A stretch of 64,000 bases of DNA from Stenotrophomonas sp. MYb238 (GTDB lineage: Bacteria; Pseudomonadota; Gammaproteobacteria; Xanthomonadales; Xanthomonadaceae). The position numbers were made by a program, and so were the translations under genes. Positions 47,010 to 56,012 of the stretch are shown here, in pieces. The notes under the pieces are model-generated. The model saw only the letters and a list, made by a program, of their open reading frames with translations, had not been told where the DNA came from and searched no databases. Numbering within the stretch: the stretch's first letter is position 1; every line of letters starts with the position of its first letter. The stretch is from positions 89,490 to 153,489 of the forward strand of contig NZ_WIDL01000008.1 in the NCBI RefSeq assembly GCF_009496535.1, read 5' to 3'.

Positions 47010-48184
47010 ACGCCCTCCGATTCCCGAACCACCGCCGCCCCGACCGGTATACGCAAAGCTTCGAAGAAGAACCCTGCCATGACGATCTCTCCGGAAAGGG
47101 CGAGAATCGTTACGGAAGGGACAACCCAGCGCATTGTGGCCCTTGGATCGAGAGCGCCATAATCCACGCTCGCCCATAGCTGCAACGCATGCATTGACAG
47201 CGCAAGGCCGGCCAGGAACATCGCGCCACCCAACACCAGACAGCATTCCAAGGTGAGATGGGACGACCACCGCTGTTGCCTGGGAGTCGCCGGCAGCCAT
47301 CCAGCCCGCACTCCCATCAACTTGGTGAACGCCGCCAACAGCAGCATCTGGAAGCCCAGAACGATGGCGGCACCAGCGTAGGCCATCGTATGGATGTCCA
47401 GCGAGATCCAGTGGAACGCGATTGCAAACATCGCCATGCATCCAACAAAGAACAACAACCCACCAGGCAGCAGGAACAGCCATCGAGGACTGTACAGGAG
47501 CAGAAACTTGAGATGCCGCCAGCCATCACGCCAGGTTCGCAGATGGGGAGGGCGCGAACGCCCATCGGGCGAGAGCGTGACGGGCACTTCGGCGATCCGG
47601 AACTTGCGCAGCCCGCTTTTGACCACCATTTCACTGGCGAACTCCATGCCTGGCGTGGACAGCCCCAGCTTCAGCATGGAATCGCGCCGGAAGCCACGCA
47701 GCCCGCAATGAAAGTCACCAATGGGTATGCGGTAGAACAGTCGCCCGAGGAAACTCAGGACTGGATTGCCAAGGTAGCGATGCAGGAAGGGCATTGCCCC
47801 TTCCGCGATCCCACCCTTGAAGCGGTTACCCATGACGAGATCATTGCCCTCACGCAACTTGGCAAGAATCCCCTCAAGTGCAGAAAAATCGTAGCTGTCA
47901 TCTGCATCCCCCATGACCACATAGCGGCCTCGCGCAGCGGCGATCCCACCGATAAGCGCGGATCCATAGCCTCGCGCGTCAACGGGTATGACACGAGCAC
48001 CCATGCCGAGCGCAATCTCCGGCGAGCCATCCATACTCCCGTTGTCCGCTATCAGTATCTCGCCCTCAACCCCCTCCCTGGCCAGAAACATCTGGGCCTT
48101 CTCAATGCAGATTGCAAGTGTCTCCGCCTCGTTCAGGCACGGCATGAGGATCGTCAATTCCATCGATGGCTGGCTCACTGTCAT
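47006..48184 (-). CDS. GT2 glycosyltransferase with C-terminal membrane segments
   Basis: Protein of 392 residues. The GT-A domain of family 2 covers about 7-230: LTILMPCLNEAETLAICIEK, the donor site YVVMGDADDSYDF near 88-100, and FHCGLRGFRRDSMLKLG with the acceptor-site motif. Four hydrophobic helices follow (about 240-390). This is the plan of dolichol- or polyprenyl-phosphate sugar synthases that load a lipid carrier with one sugar for GT-C enzymes. The partner GT-C-like proteins and GtrA flippases are in the same operon. ATG at 48184 overlaps the upstream stop (ATGA). Confidence 0.86.
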   Translation of the reverse strand: MTVSQPSMELTILMPCLNEAETLAICIEKAQMFLAREGVEGEILIADNGSMDGSPEIALGMGARVIPVDARGYGSALIGGIAAARGRYVVMGDADDSYDFSALEGILAKLREGNDLVMGNRFKGGIAEGAMPFLHRYLGNPVLSFLGRLFYRIPIGDFHCGLRGFRRDSMLKLGLSTPGMEFASEMVVKSGLRKFRIAEVPVTLSPDGRSRPPHLRTWRDGWRHLKFLLLYSPRWLFLLPGGLLFFVGCMAMFAIAFHWISLDIHTMAYAGAAIVLGFQMLLLAAFTKLMGVRAGWLPATPRQQRWSSHLTLECCLVLGGAMFLAGLALSMHALQLWASVDYGALDPRATMRWVVPSVTILALSGEIVMAGFFFEALRIPVGAAVVRESEGV

Positions 48185-49866
48185 TCGAAAGACCCGGCAT
48201 GGTGCGGCAACATCCAAACAGAACCGCGCTCATCAAAACTCACACGAACAGCATCGGGCGAGATCCCTCTTGCGAGCACAGCATCCGCTTCCGGATCAGA
48301 CCCCAGCATCCGCACCATGCGTTCACTGTCGCCGGGGTAGTTGCGAACAAGATCAGCCGTATAGAGCTGCTGCCGGTTGGAAATGAAAACCAATGAGCGC
48401 CCCTGCGCTGGCACTGTCGGTTGTTGGGCAATAGACAGTGCGATGGTTTGCTGCGTCAGCAACATAAACACCGGCGTTGCCAGAAGGCCGGCCCCGAGTA
48501 CAGCGGACGCGAATTGCGTACGAGCGCCATTGTCGGCTACGGCAAATACTCCTGCGGTGATGGCGACTACTGCCCATGCATGATGGATATAGCGATACCC
48601 CCAGCCATGGCCTTGATCATGAGGGAAGAAAAAGTAGAACGCGAAACTGAGCAACAGCCCGGCAAGCAAGACCCGCTGGATATCAGAGCGCTGCCTTGCA
48701 AGCAATGCCACCAAAACCAGGCCAGGCGCCATCCAGATCAGCGCTTTCCATAGAGAATAGGCTTGGACACGAAGCAGGTTCGCGTCGGGAATGGCAAACG
48801 TCTGTCGCAGCTTCTGGCTCCACAACTCCACGAAACCCGTGGCGTTCTCTGCAGGCACCGCGACATGCAACCCCATGACATCCATCAGCATGGGCCATCC
48901 CAGGCACAACACCAGGACCAATGGAAGATAGCCCAGAGCCAGCGGCAAAAGGCGGAGTCGACGACGCCCATCCATCAACAGCCAGATACCGACAGGCATG
49001 GCAAAAAGAGCGTGCGGCAGCGGATTGTGCATTACCAGCGCAATACTACCCACCATGCCCGCGAGCAGCGCTGCACGCCACCCCGGGCGCAACAGCAGCC
49101 AGAAGAAGAGCAGATTCAGCGTCAATACCCCAGGCATTGCGTAGAAAGAGAGGGCGTTGACTGTGTACTGTGGACAGGCCAATGCGGCCAGCATTGCCCA
49201 TCCCCGCGCCCCCGGCTGACCACTCGCCTTGGAAGCAAGATCACCAATCAACCATAGGCCGATCGCCGCCAGCGCGGGATTGAGCAGCCATTCCCCACCA
49301 AGCTTTGCAAATGGCGCCATCAGCAACGGCAACCCTGGCCAATAGATAGAGGCTGCCTGCCCCGTCTCATGGTTGACCAGAATGAAGTACCCCTGAAAAC
49401 CGGGTGGAACCATACGGTCCAGGAGTTCAGGCGGATAACTCGCAACCAGTTGGCCGCTGGCAAAAACCCTAGCCTGCAGCAACTGTACATATTCATCCAT
49501 CGCCAGCGGGAAGCCCTGGTAGACAATGCGAGCCATCACGGCGAAGAGCACGAATACGACAAGGCTCGCCCTCCCTGGATGCAAAGACATCCATCCCGCC
49601 AGGTGCGCGACCCACTCGCGTATTGGCCGTATCAGCAACATCACCGCCAACGCAAGCAACATCGCCAACGATCCGATCAGATCGTTGTAGAACAGCAAGC
49701 GGTAGAAGATCAGATAGTCGAACTCACCCATTCCAGGCATGCGTCCGAAGTACATGACCAACGGCGCCGCCATGGCCAATGCCAACGTCAGCACCGACAG
49801 ACCACCCAGCCGATGGCCGCGACCATCTGCTCCAGCATCCCGGGAATCCAAACCGGATGTGCTCAT
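48181..49866 (-). CDS. GT-C-like polytopic membrane protein
   Basis: Inner-membrane protein of 561 residues with about 11-12 helices. In the first large loop, FPLAMDEYVQLLQARVFASG (near 117-136) places an Asp-Glu pair where PMT/ArnT-type GT-C transferases have their catalytic acid. MVPPGFQGYFILVNHETGQ and IYWPGLPLLMAPF resemble the family's donor-binding loop. HGWGYRYIHHAW lies near residue 425. It probably transfers a sugar from a polyprenyl-phosphate donor made by the adjacent GT2 enzyme to a periplasmic acceptor. Acceptor identity, possibly pilin or a lipid-linked glycan, is unknown. The ATG at 49866 overlaps the flavoprotein stop by one base. Confidence 0.78.
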   Translation of the reverse strand: MSTSGLDSRDAGADGRGHRLGGLSVLTLALAMAAPLVMYFGRMPGMGEFDYLIFYRLLFYNDLIGSLAMLLALAVMLLIRPIREWVAHLAGWMSLHPGRASLVVFVLFAVMARIVYQGFPLAMDEYVQLLQARVFASGQLVASYPPELLDRMVPPGFQGYFILVNHETGQAASIYWPGLPLLMAPFAKLGGEWLLNPALAAIGLWLIGDLASKASGQPGARGWAMLAALACPQYTVNALSFYAMPGVLTLNLLFFWLLLRPGWRAALLAGMVGSIALVMHNPLPHALFAMPVGIWLLMDGRRRLRLLPLALGYLPLVLVLCLGWPMLMDVMGLHVAVPAENATGFVELWSQKLRQTFAIPDANLLRVQAYSLWKALIWMAPGLVLVALLARQRSDIQRVLLAGLLLSFAFYFFFPHDQGHGWGYRYIHHAWAVVAITAGVFAVADNGARTQFASAVLGAGLLATPVFMLLTQQTIALSIAQQPTVPAQGRSLVFISNRQQLYTADLVRNYPGDSERMVRMLGSDPEADAVLARGISPDAVRVSFDERGSVWMLPHHAGSFE

Positions 49867-51407
49867 CAACTCTTCTCTTCGTGGTACTCATCGTCCACGT
49901 TGATCGCCCAGATCCTGGCCTTGTCCACTTCGCCAACCACGATCTGCCGTACGGCCTCACGGGCGGTGAGCATGGAGTGATCCTGATTGTTGTAGCGGTG
50001 CATGCCATTGCGACCTATCAGAAAGAGATTCGCCACCCGATCCAACGCCGCCTGCAACACACCGAAACGCGAAAACGCATCACCAAAGTAGCCCGGATAA
50101 GCCTTGGGCACACGCAATACCACCGCATCGTCGGGCGATGCTGCATCCACCAGACCAATTTGCACCATCTCCGCATGCGCCATCGCCTTCAACGACGCAT
50201 CGTCCATCGACCACAGCGCATCGTCCTCCCTGCAAAAGAACTCCAATCCGAGCCAGAGTGCAGATGCGTCAGCCACCATGTAGGGGCTCCAGTTGTTGAA
50301 GACCTGTACACGACCGACATTCACCCCCGGCTCCTGGATGTATATCCAATTGTCGTCCAGTCTCCGCGTGACGGCAGTACGTGGGTAAAGCAGCCCCACA
50401 GTGATGAAATCCCGGTAGGACAGGTGCCTGGCGATGTCACTCACCTCGGCCGTCCATGCCCCGGCCGAGGCTTCCACCAAATCCTTGATTGGCATGGTTG
50501 ACAACAAATGGCTGCAGGCCAAAGCATGGTTGGAACCGACAGCATCCTCATAGACCACGCCGCGCACCTGCTCGCCGGCAATCTGCACCTGTTTCACGCG
50601 GCTTTGCATCAGCAGCTTTCCGCCACGCGCGACAAAACGCTCGGCTGCCGTCTCCCACATCTGACCAGGCCCATACTTCGGATACAGGAAACTCTCGATG
50701 AGCGAGGTCTGCTCCGCTTTGCCGCCCGCACCGATCATCCTGCGCAACGCGTGGGTGATCGCCTTGAGGATCGAAAGACTCTTGATGCGCTGCGCACCCC
50801 ATGCAGCGCTTATCTGGCTACATGGCACGCCCCAGACTTTCTCGGTGTATTCCTTGAAGAACTGTCGATAGAGCTTCCGCCCGAAGCGATTGACGAGGAA
50901 GTCCTCCAGCGAGACCTCGGGGTTGCGCGGATGCAACCGGGCCCACAGATAGCTCAGGCCAAAGGTGAATGTCTTCCATGGCCCGAGCTTGAGCAGGGTA
51001 CCCAGGTCGAGCTTGAGCGGATAGTCGAAGAACTGCTTGTTGAAGTAGATGCGCGACAGCCTGCTGCGCACCAGCATCACTTCGTCGTCGGTCTCGCTGG
51101 CGGTCGCCGCGGGAAGGCCAGTGCTGGCGCCCTGGTAACGCAGTTCCCGCGCATCTTCGGGATCGGACGGAGCCGCCACCGGCATCAGCTTCTGCCACCA
51201 AGCCATCACCCAGTCAGATTTGGAAAAGAAACGATGTCCACCGATGTCGATACGGTTGCCGTGGTGCCGTACGGTGCGGGAAATACCACCAACCTGCGCA
51301 TCTGCCTCGATGAGGGTGATGTCCGTTATGCCGGCGTCCTGCAGTTCGAGCGCGGCCGTCAAGCCAGCCGGGCCGGCACCTACAATGATGATTGAATGAC
51401 TAGTCAA
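49866..51407 (-). CDS. FAD-dependent oxidoreductase, UDP-galactopyranose-mutase-like
   Basis: Flavoprotein of 513 residues. It has the dinucleotide fold [21 protein letters not shown] (about 5-25) and [33 protein letters not shown] is similar in style to the UDP-galactopyranose mutase and protoporphyrinogen-oxidase-like families. [21 protein letters not shown] near 195 is another conserved block, and the FAD-binding C-terminus reads [20 protein letters not shown]. It is longer than classic Glf (about 380 residues), so galactofuranose formation is a hypothesis only. The start is TTG at 51407 inside the GtrA stop (TTGA), preceded by GGAGGA seven bases upstream. Confidence 0.83.
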   Translation of the reverse strand: MTSHSIIIVGAGPAGLTAALELQDAGITDITLIEADAQVGGISRTVRHHGNRIDIGGHRFFSKSDWVMAWWQKLMPVAAPSDPEDARELRYQGASTGLPAATASETDDEVMLVRSRLSRIYFNKQFFDYPLKLDLGTLLKLGPWKTFTFGLSYLWARLHPRNPEVSLEDFLVNRFGRKLYRQFFKEYTEKVWGVPCSQISAAWGAQRIKSLSILKAITHALRRMIGAGGKAEQTSLIESFLYPKYGPGQMWETAAERFVARGGKLLMQSRVKQVQIAGEQVRGVVYEDAVGSNHALACSHLLSTMPIKDLVEASAGAWTAEVSDIARHLSYRDFITVGLLYPRTAVTRRLDDNWIYIQEPGVNVGRVQVFNNWSPYMVADASALWLGLEFFCREDDALWSMDDASLKAMAHAEMVQIGLVDAASPDDAVVLRVPKAYPGYFGDAFSRFGVLQAALDRVANLFLIGRNGMHRYNNQDHSMLTAREAVRQIVVGEVDKARIWAINVDDEYHEEKS

Positions 51408-51835
51408 ACCAAGTCCTCCCCGCGGGCGATACACGAGCGGGCGATGAACAGCAGCGATCGACGCGCGAGGTAGTTGAAAAGAAAAGACGCTGCGGCCGCA
51501 GCAAGCTTGACCAATTCGGGCATGATCCCCAGCCCGGCAGTACCGAGCCAAAGCACGAACTGCGTAACTCCCAGGCCGACGACGCCTATGCCGACAAACC
51601 CAAGAAACTCAGCCCATGGCGTATTTGCCAGCGCCCGCTCACTGAACACCCAGCGAATGCTCAGTATATAGGCAACTACGGCGCCGGCAACGAACCCCGC
51701 CGTTGCAGCCCAAGTCAGGCTCATGTGGAGAAGGCGCAGCGAAAGCGAAAGCACTGCGACATCCAACAGCAGTGCAAGAAGGGACGCCACGAAATAGCGC
51801 AGCAGAGTGGATCGGTACAAACCTGAAATGCGCAT
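51404..51835 (-). CDS. GtrA-family membrane protein
   Basis: Inner-membrane protein of 143 residues with four helices, matching the GtrA/DPMS family involved in moving polyprenyl-phosphate-linked sugars across the membrane. Typical blocks are [33 protein letters not shown], and [21 protein letters not shown] at the end. First gene of the island operon, whose members then overlap nearly throughout. It starts 89 bases upstream of the GtrA-facing side of the pilin gene stop (51925), on the same strand as the pilins, so read-through from the pilins into the glycan genes is possible. Confidence 0.87.
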   Translation of the reverse strand: MRISGLYRSTLLRYFVASLLALLLDVAVLSLSLRLLHMSLTWAATAGFVAGAVVAYILSIRWVFSERALANTPWAEFLGFVGIGVVGLGVTQFVLWLGTAGLGIMPELVKLAAAAASFLFNYLARRSLLFIARSCIARGEDLV

Positions 51836-51924
51836 TAGAGCAAGGCCGTGCGGATGTCACCGCTACATCATCAAGAATTCGAAGAATGTCGTTCGCAGCC
51901 CGGCATTCGTGTCGCAACTTGTTC

Positions 51925-52260
51925 TCATGGCGTAATCGTGCAGTTCGCCGTATCCATGCTGCAGGTCGTAGGCTTGAGGCCAGGAGAACGAGGCGTACCG
52001 GTGATGCTCACCCCGATGGAACTGGCATCGTCGGCCGAGACACACGCCTTCTTTGGTGCCCCCGCCGGGGCGCTCCCGTTGTACAGTGACGCCAAGGCGA
52101 AGTTTGCATAGTTCTTCATTTCCGCCTGACAAGCCCCCTCCGCGGCCTTGATCCTGTAATTGTTGTAAGCAGGCAGTGCGATTGCCGCCAGAATCGCAAT
52201 GATGGCAACCACGATCATCAACTCTACTAGAGTGAAGCCCTGATTCCTTCCAGCGTTCAT
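51925..52260 (-). CDS. Type IV pilin (second copy)
   Basis: Major-pilin-like protein of 111 residues. A short positively charged leader MNAGRNQG ends at the prepilin peptidase site before [20 protein letters not shown], with Glu5 of the mature chain. The C-terminal half has a Cys pair near [10 protein letters not shown], giving a small disulfide loop, and a further Cys in EGACQAEM. It is nearly identical to the upstream pilin over the first 35 residues and differs afterwards. A run of eight G lies just before the ATG on the coding strand, an unusual ribosome-binding region. PilD for processing is at 54422-55285. Confidence 0.9.
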   Translation of the reverse strand: MNAGRNQGFTLVELMIVVAIIAILAAIALPAYNNYRIKAAEGACQAEMKNYANFALASLYNGSAPAGAPKKACVSADDASSIGVSITGTPRSPGLKPTTCSMDTANCTITP

Positions 52261-52306
52261 ACCCCCCCCGTTGAAAGCAAATTGCGATTAGGGACAAGCC
52301 CCATTA

Positions 52307-52337
52307 CACAGAACCCCGGGAATCCCGGGGTTCTGTG
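52307..52337 (-). terminator. Strong hairpin between the two pilin genes
   Basis: A 15-base inverted repeat (CACAGAACCCCGGGA with TCCCGGGGTTCTGTG) separated by one base, about 47 bases past the stop of the first pilin. No T tract follows on the minus strand (TGTAATGGGG), so it may be a partial terminator or a stabiliser that lowers expression of the second pilin. Confidence 0.7.
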
Positions 52338-52383
52338 CATACTCCATCGTGCCTTGCGATGAGGCTAGCCAGACATGATCGCC

Positions 52384-52746
52384 TTACGGCGCGCCAGCGC
52401 CCGGCTTGCCGCAGGTGGCCGAGTCCGCCAGACAGATGGTGGCATTGGAACCAGGGTCGCGCGGCGAGAACGTGATCTGAGCACCAGAGGTGACGTTGGC
52501 CGAGGTGATCGCCGCAGTCGGAGCGGAGCAAGCCTTCGCCTTCGGCTCCGGAATCGACGACATGTCGCCCTGAATTGCGGCAACGGCCGAATTCATGTAA
52601 GCCTTGGCTTCAGCATTGCAGGCACCATCCGCGCCACGAATGCGGTAGTTGTTGTAGGCCGGCAGCGCGATGGCAGCCAGAATGGCGATGATCGCAACCA
52701 CGATCATCAGTTCGATCAGGGTAAAGCCCTTCTGCAGCTTCTTCAT
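52384..52746 (-). CDS. pilA: Major type IV pilin PilA
   Basis: Pilin of 120 residues. Leader MKKLQKG, cleavage before [20 protein letters not shown] (methylated Phe1, Glu5), then a polar head with Cys in DGACNAEA and a C-terminal pair in [11 protein letters not shown]. Gly/Ala/Pro-rich end. It is likely the main subunit, because a well-formed sigma-54 promoter lies 70-85 bases upstream, matching PilR control. It is followed on the same strand by a second pilin and then by the glycan operon, and is divergent from pilC. Confidence 0.93.
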   Translation of the reverse strand: MKKLQKGFTLIELMIVVAIIAILAAIALPAYNNYRIRGADGACNAEAKAYMNSAVAAIQGDMSSIPEPKAKACSAPTAAITSANVTSGAQITFSPRDPGSNATICLADSATCGKPGAGAP

Positions 52747-52815
52747 TGGTACATCCCCTAGAGGTTTGGAGTGTGAGCTCGGAAGGGCCGTCGCCCGTCC
52801 GGGTATGGGTTTTAC

Positions 52816-52831
52816 AGCAGGATGTGTGCCA
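52816..52831 (-). promoter_or_regulatory. Sigma-54 promoter of pilA
   Basis: On the minus strand TGGCACACATCCTGCT fits the -24/-12 consensus TGGCAC-N5-TTGCW with one mismatch. It predicts a start near 52804 and a leader of about 58 bases. The activator should be PilR (29473-30843). Confidence 0.85.
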
Positions 52832-53054
52832 AATGCCAGTCACCTACGGTAAGTCCCCGCGGCTATGATCGGCAGAGCGCGCATAAAAGGAAAGGACCGC
52901 TTGCTGAATCTGCGATCCATCCAGCAGGGTGACGCAGGACGTCACATTGCGCCCATTCAACAAGTCTGTGACCAGCCTTCCTCCCTATCCCGCCTCGCCT
53001 TTAAATGGTCGCCAGCGCTCTGATGAAACAGCAAGGCCACCAAGGAGCGTGACG
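52832..53054. other. Intergenic region between pilA and pilC
   Basis: About 220 bases upstream of the sigma-54 promoter. It should contain PilR sites for pilA, and the pilC promoter would lie here or just downstream. No further sigma-54 box and no open frame with a credible product was found. Confidence 0.5.
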
Positions 53055-53086
53055 ACGGGCACGCTTGCCGATTGGCAAGGTGCCGT
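53055..53086 (+). other. Hairpin in the pilC leader
   Basis: ACGGGCAC-G-CTTGCC pairs with GGCAAG-GTGCCGT around a GATT loop, about 70 bases before the pilC ATG. It could influence pilC translation or be an operator; no ligand or regulator is evident. Confidence 0.5.
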
Positions 53087-53154
53087 CCTTGAAGGGACCG
53101 GCTAACATGCGGATGTTGTCCGGCCCGGGGAGTGGCCGGAAGGGGAGAAGATCG

Positions 53155-54414
53155 ATGTCCGCTACCCGTAGCGCAGTGAACAAAGAGCCCGTTGCACGTG
53201 GCACCAGCCAGATGCAACCGTTTGTCTGGGAGGGCACAGACAAACGCGGAGTGAAGATGAAGGGCGAGCAGGATGCTCGCAATGCCAACCTGCTGCGCGC
53301 CGAGCTGCGCAAGCTGGGCATCACCCCCATCGTGGTCAAACCCAAGCCGAAGCCGTTGTTCGGCGCGGCCGGCAAGTCGATCAAGCCCAAGGACATCGCC
53401 TTCTTCAGCCGCCAGATGGCGACGATGATGAAGTCCGGGGTACCCATCGTGAGCGCACTGGAGATCATCGGCAGCGGTCACAAGAACCCCCGCATGGCCA
53501 AGCTGGTTGGGCAGATCCGTTCCGATCTGGAAGGCGGCTCATCGCTGTATGAGGCAATCAGCAGGCATCCGGTGCAGTTCGACGAGCTGTACCGCAACTT
53601 GGTGCGCGCCGGCGAGGGAGCAGGTGTGCTAGAAACCGTGCTTGAGACCATCGCCAACTACCAGGAAAACCTGGAGACGCTCAAAGGCAAGATCAAGAAA
53701 GCTCTCTTCTATCCAGCCATGGTCATTGCCGTGGCCATCCTGGTCAGCGCGGTCCTGCTAGTCTGGGTCGTACCGCAGTTCGAGGATATCTTCAAGAGCT
53801 TCGGTACCGACCTGCCTGTTTTCACCCAGATGATCGTGGCAGCTTCGCGCTTTATGGTCGGATGGTGGTGGCTGCTGCTGCTCTTGGCCATTGGCGTGAT
53901 CGGCGGCTGTGCGTTCGCTTACAAACGCTCGCCGCAGATGCAATATACGCTGGACAGAGTGATCCTAAAGGTGCCGGTCATCGGCCAGATCATGCACAAC
54001 AGCTCCATCGCACGCTTCGCCCGGACCACGGCGGTGACCTTCAAGGCCGGCGTTCCGCTGGTGGAGGCCTTGGGCATTGTTGCCGGTGCCACCGGCAACA
54101 AGACCTACGAGGATGCGGTCTTCCGCATGCGCGACGACGTTTCGGTCGGCTATCCAGTGAACATGGCCATGAAGCAGGTAAACCTGTTCCCGCACATGGT
54201 GGTGCAGATGACCGCCATCGGCGAAGAGGCCGGCGCGCTGGATACCATGCTGTTCAAGGTGGCCGAGTACTTCGAGCAGGAAGTGAACAACGCCGTCGAT
54301 GCCTTGAGCAGTCTGATCGAACCGATGATCATGGTGTTCATCGGCGTGGTCGTCGGCGGCATGGTCGTCGGCATGTACCTGCCCATCTTCAAGTTGGCAT
54401 CCGCGGTTGGATAA
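53155..54414 (+). CDS. pilC: Type IV pilus inner-membrane platform protein PilC
   Basis: Polytopic platform protein of 419 residues with two GspF domains (about 75-200 and 280-405). Each ends in hydrophobic helices: FYPAMVIAVAILVSAVLLVWVV and WWWLLLLLAIGVIGGCAF in the middle, and LIEPMIMVFIGVVVGGMVVGMYLPIF at the C-terminus. N-terminal FVWEGTDKRGVKMKGE is the usual family opening. It couples PilB and PilT ATPases to the pilus base. ATG at 53155 follows AGGGGAGAAG. pilD begins seven bases after its stop. Confidence 0.95.
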   Translation: MSATRSAVNKEPVARGTSQMQPFVWEGTDKRGVKMKGEQDARNANLLRAELRKLGITPIVVKPKPKPLFGAAGKSIKPKDIAFFSRQMATMMKSGVPIVSALEIIGSGHKNPRMAKLVGQIRSDLEGGSSLYEAISRHPVQFDELYRNLVRAGEGAGVLETVLETIANYQENLETLKGKIKKALFYPAMVIAVAILVSAVLLVWVVPQFEDIFKSFGTDLPVFTQMIVAASRFMVGWWWLLLLLAIGVIGGCAFAYKRSPQMQYTLDRVILKVPVIGQIMHNSSIARFARTTAVTFKAGVPLVEALGIVAGATGNKTYEDAVFRMRDDVSVGYPVNMAMKQVNLFPHMVVQMTAIGEEAGALDTMLFKVAEYFEQEVNNAVDALSSLIEPMIMVFIGVVVGGMVVGMYLPIFKLASAVG

Positions 54415-54421
54415 TTGACCC

Positions 54422-55285
54422 ATGGCATTTCTCGACCAGCATCCCGGCATCGGCTACCCCGCTGCCGCCGGACTGGGGTTGCTGATCGGCAGCTTCCTGA
54501 ACGTGGTGATCCTGCGCCTGCCCCGGCGCATGGAGTGGCAATGGAAGCGGGATGCGCGCGAGATCCTGGACGAACCGGACATCTACGAGCCGCCGCCGCC
54601 CGGCATCGTGGTCGAACCCTCGCATTGCCCGCACTGCAGGCACAAGCTGAGCTGGTACGAGAACATCCCGCTGTTCAGCTGGCTGGTCCAGCGTGGGCGC
54701 TGCCGCCATTGCCAGGCGCCGATTTCCATCCAGTACCCGCTGGTGGAGCTGCTGACCGCGGTGCTGGTGCTGGCCAGCGTGTGGCAGTTCGGCTTCGGCT
54801 GGCAGGGCTTCGGCGCGATCGTGCTGACCTGTTTCCTGATCGCGCTGTCGGGCATCGACCTGCGCACCCAGCTGCTGCCCGACCAGTTGACCCTGCCCCT
54901 GCTGTGGCTGGGCTTGATCGGCAGCATGGACAATCTCTACATGCCCGCCAAGCCGGCATTGATAGGCGCGGCGGTGGGCTACCTGTCGCTGTGGACCGTG
55001 TGGTGGCTGTTCAAGCAGCTCACCGGCAAGGAAGGCATGGGCCACGGCGACTTCAAGCTGCTGGCGGCGCTCGGCGCCTGGTGCGGGCTGAAGGGCATCC
55101 TGCCGATCATCCTGCTGTCCTCGCTGGTGGGCGCTATCATCGGTTCGATCTGGCTGTACTCCCGTGGCCGCGACCGCGCCACGCCCATCCCGTTCGGCCC
55201 CTACCTGGCCGTGGCCGGCTGGCTGGTCTTCATGTGGGGCGACCCGATGATCACGGCTTATCGCCAGTGGGCTGGCTTGGCGTGA
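54422..55285 (+). CDS. pilD: Prepilin peptidase / N-methyltransferase PilD
   Basis: Inner-membrane aspartyl peptidase of 287 residues that cleaves and N-methylates pilins and type II pseudopilins. The N-terminal methyltransferase domain carries the zinc cysteines CPHCRHK and CRHCQAP at about 68-98. Catalytic aspartates are in SGIDLRTQLLPDQL near 145 and GMGHGDFKLL near 205. Eight helices are expected. Start seven bases after pilC, with coaE following, the conserved pilC-pilD-coaE order. Confidence 0.95.
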   Translation: MAFLDQHPGIGYPAAAGLGLLIGSFLNVVILRLPRRMEWQWKRDAREILDEPDIYEPPPPGIVVEPSHCPHCRHKLSWYENIPLFSWLVQRGRCRHCQAPISIQYPLVELLTAVLVLASVWQFGFGWQGFGAIVLTCFLIALSGIDLRTQLLPDQLTLPLLWLGLIGSMDNLYMPAKPALIGAAVGYLSLWTVWWLFKQLTGKEGMGHGDFKLLAALGAWCGLKGILPIILLSSLVGAIIGSIWLYSRGRDRATPIPFGPYLAVAGWLVFMWGDPMITAYRQWAGLA

Positions 55286-55331
55286 AAATGATGGCGTCCC
55301 TGAAGCGCTCTATGGGCACGAAGTACCGTCC

Positions 55332-55952
55332 ATGAGCGGCTTCATCGTCGGTCTTACCGGCGGCATCGCCTCGGGCAAGAGCGAGGTCACCCGCCGCTTC
55401 GAGGCACTGGGCATCACCGTGGCCGACGCGGATGTCGCGGCACGCGAGGTGGTGGCGCCGGGCAGCCCCGCGCTGGAACGGATAAGCGTACGCTTCGGCA
55501 GCGCGATGCTACTGGTCGACGGCTCTCTCGACCGGGCGCGGCTGCGGGCTCATGTCTTCGGCAACGACGAGGAGCGCAGGGCGCTGGAGGCCATCACCCA
55601 TCCGGCGATCCGTGCGCGGGTGCGGCACATCTGCGAAACGGCCGGCAGCCCGTATGCCGTCGCCGCGATTCCCCTGCTGGCCGAAGCCGGCGGACGCGCA
55701 ACCTATCCCTGGCTGGACCGGATCGTGGTGGTCGATGCGCCCGAATCGGTGCGCCATGCCCGTCTGCTCCAGCGCGACGCGATCGATACCGCCTTGGCGA
55801 CGCGCATGATCCAGGCGCAGGCCAGCCGGGAACAGCGGCTGGCGCTGGCCGACGACGTGATCGTCAATGATGGGCAGCCGGAGCATCTGCAACCGCAGGT
55901 CGAAGCGCTGGATCGCCTGTATCGGCGGCTGGCTGCGGCGCGCGCATCTTGA
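55332..55952 (+). CDS. coaE: Dephospho-CoA kinase CoaE
   Basis: Cytoplasmic kinase of 206 residues performing the last step of coenzyme A synthesis. P-loop GLTGGIASGKSEV at about 8-20, the DADVAAREVVAPGSPAL substrate segment, ITHPAIRARVR, and the lid RDAIDTALATRMIQAQAS. Lies 46 bases after pilD, probably cotranscribed. The downstream kinase gene is convergent. Confidence 0.95.
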   Translation: MSGFIVGLTGGIASGKSEVTRRFEALGITVADADVAAREVVAPGSPALERISVRFGSAMLLVDGSLDRARLRAHVFGNDEERRALEAITHPAIRARVRHICETAGSPYAVAAIPLLAEAGGRATYPWLDRIVVVDAPESVRHARLLQRDAIDTALATRMIQAQASREQRLALADDVIVNDGQPEHLQPQVEALDRLYRRLAAARAS

Positions 55953-56012
55953 CGGTGACGGCAAGACACCCCGACTGACGTCTGGCAAGGCCCGTGCGGG
56001 CCGGGCTCCCGC

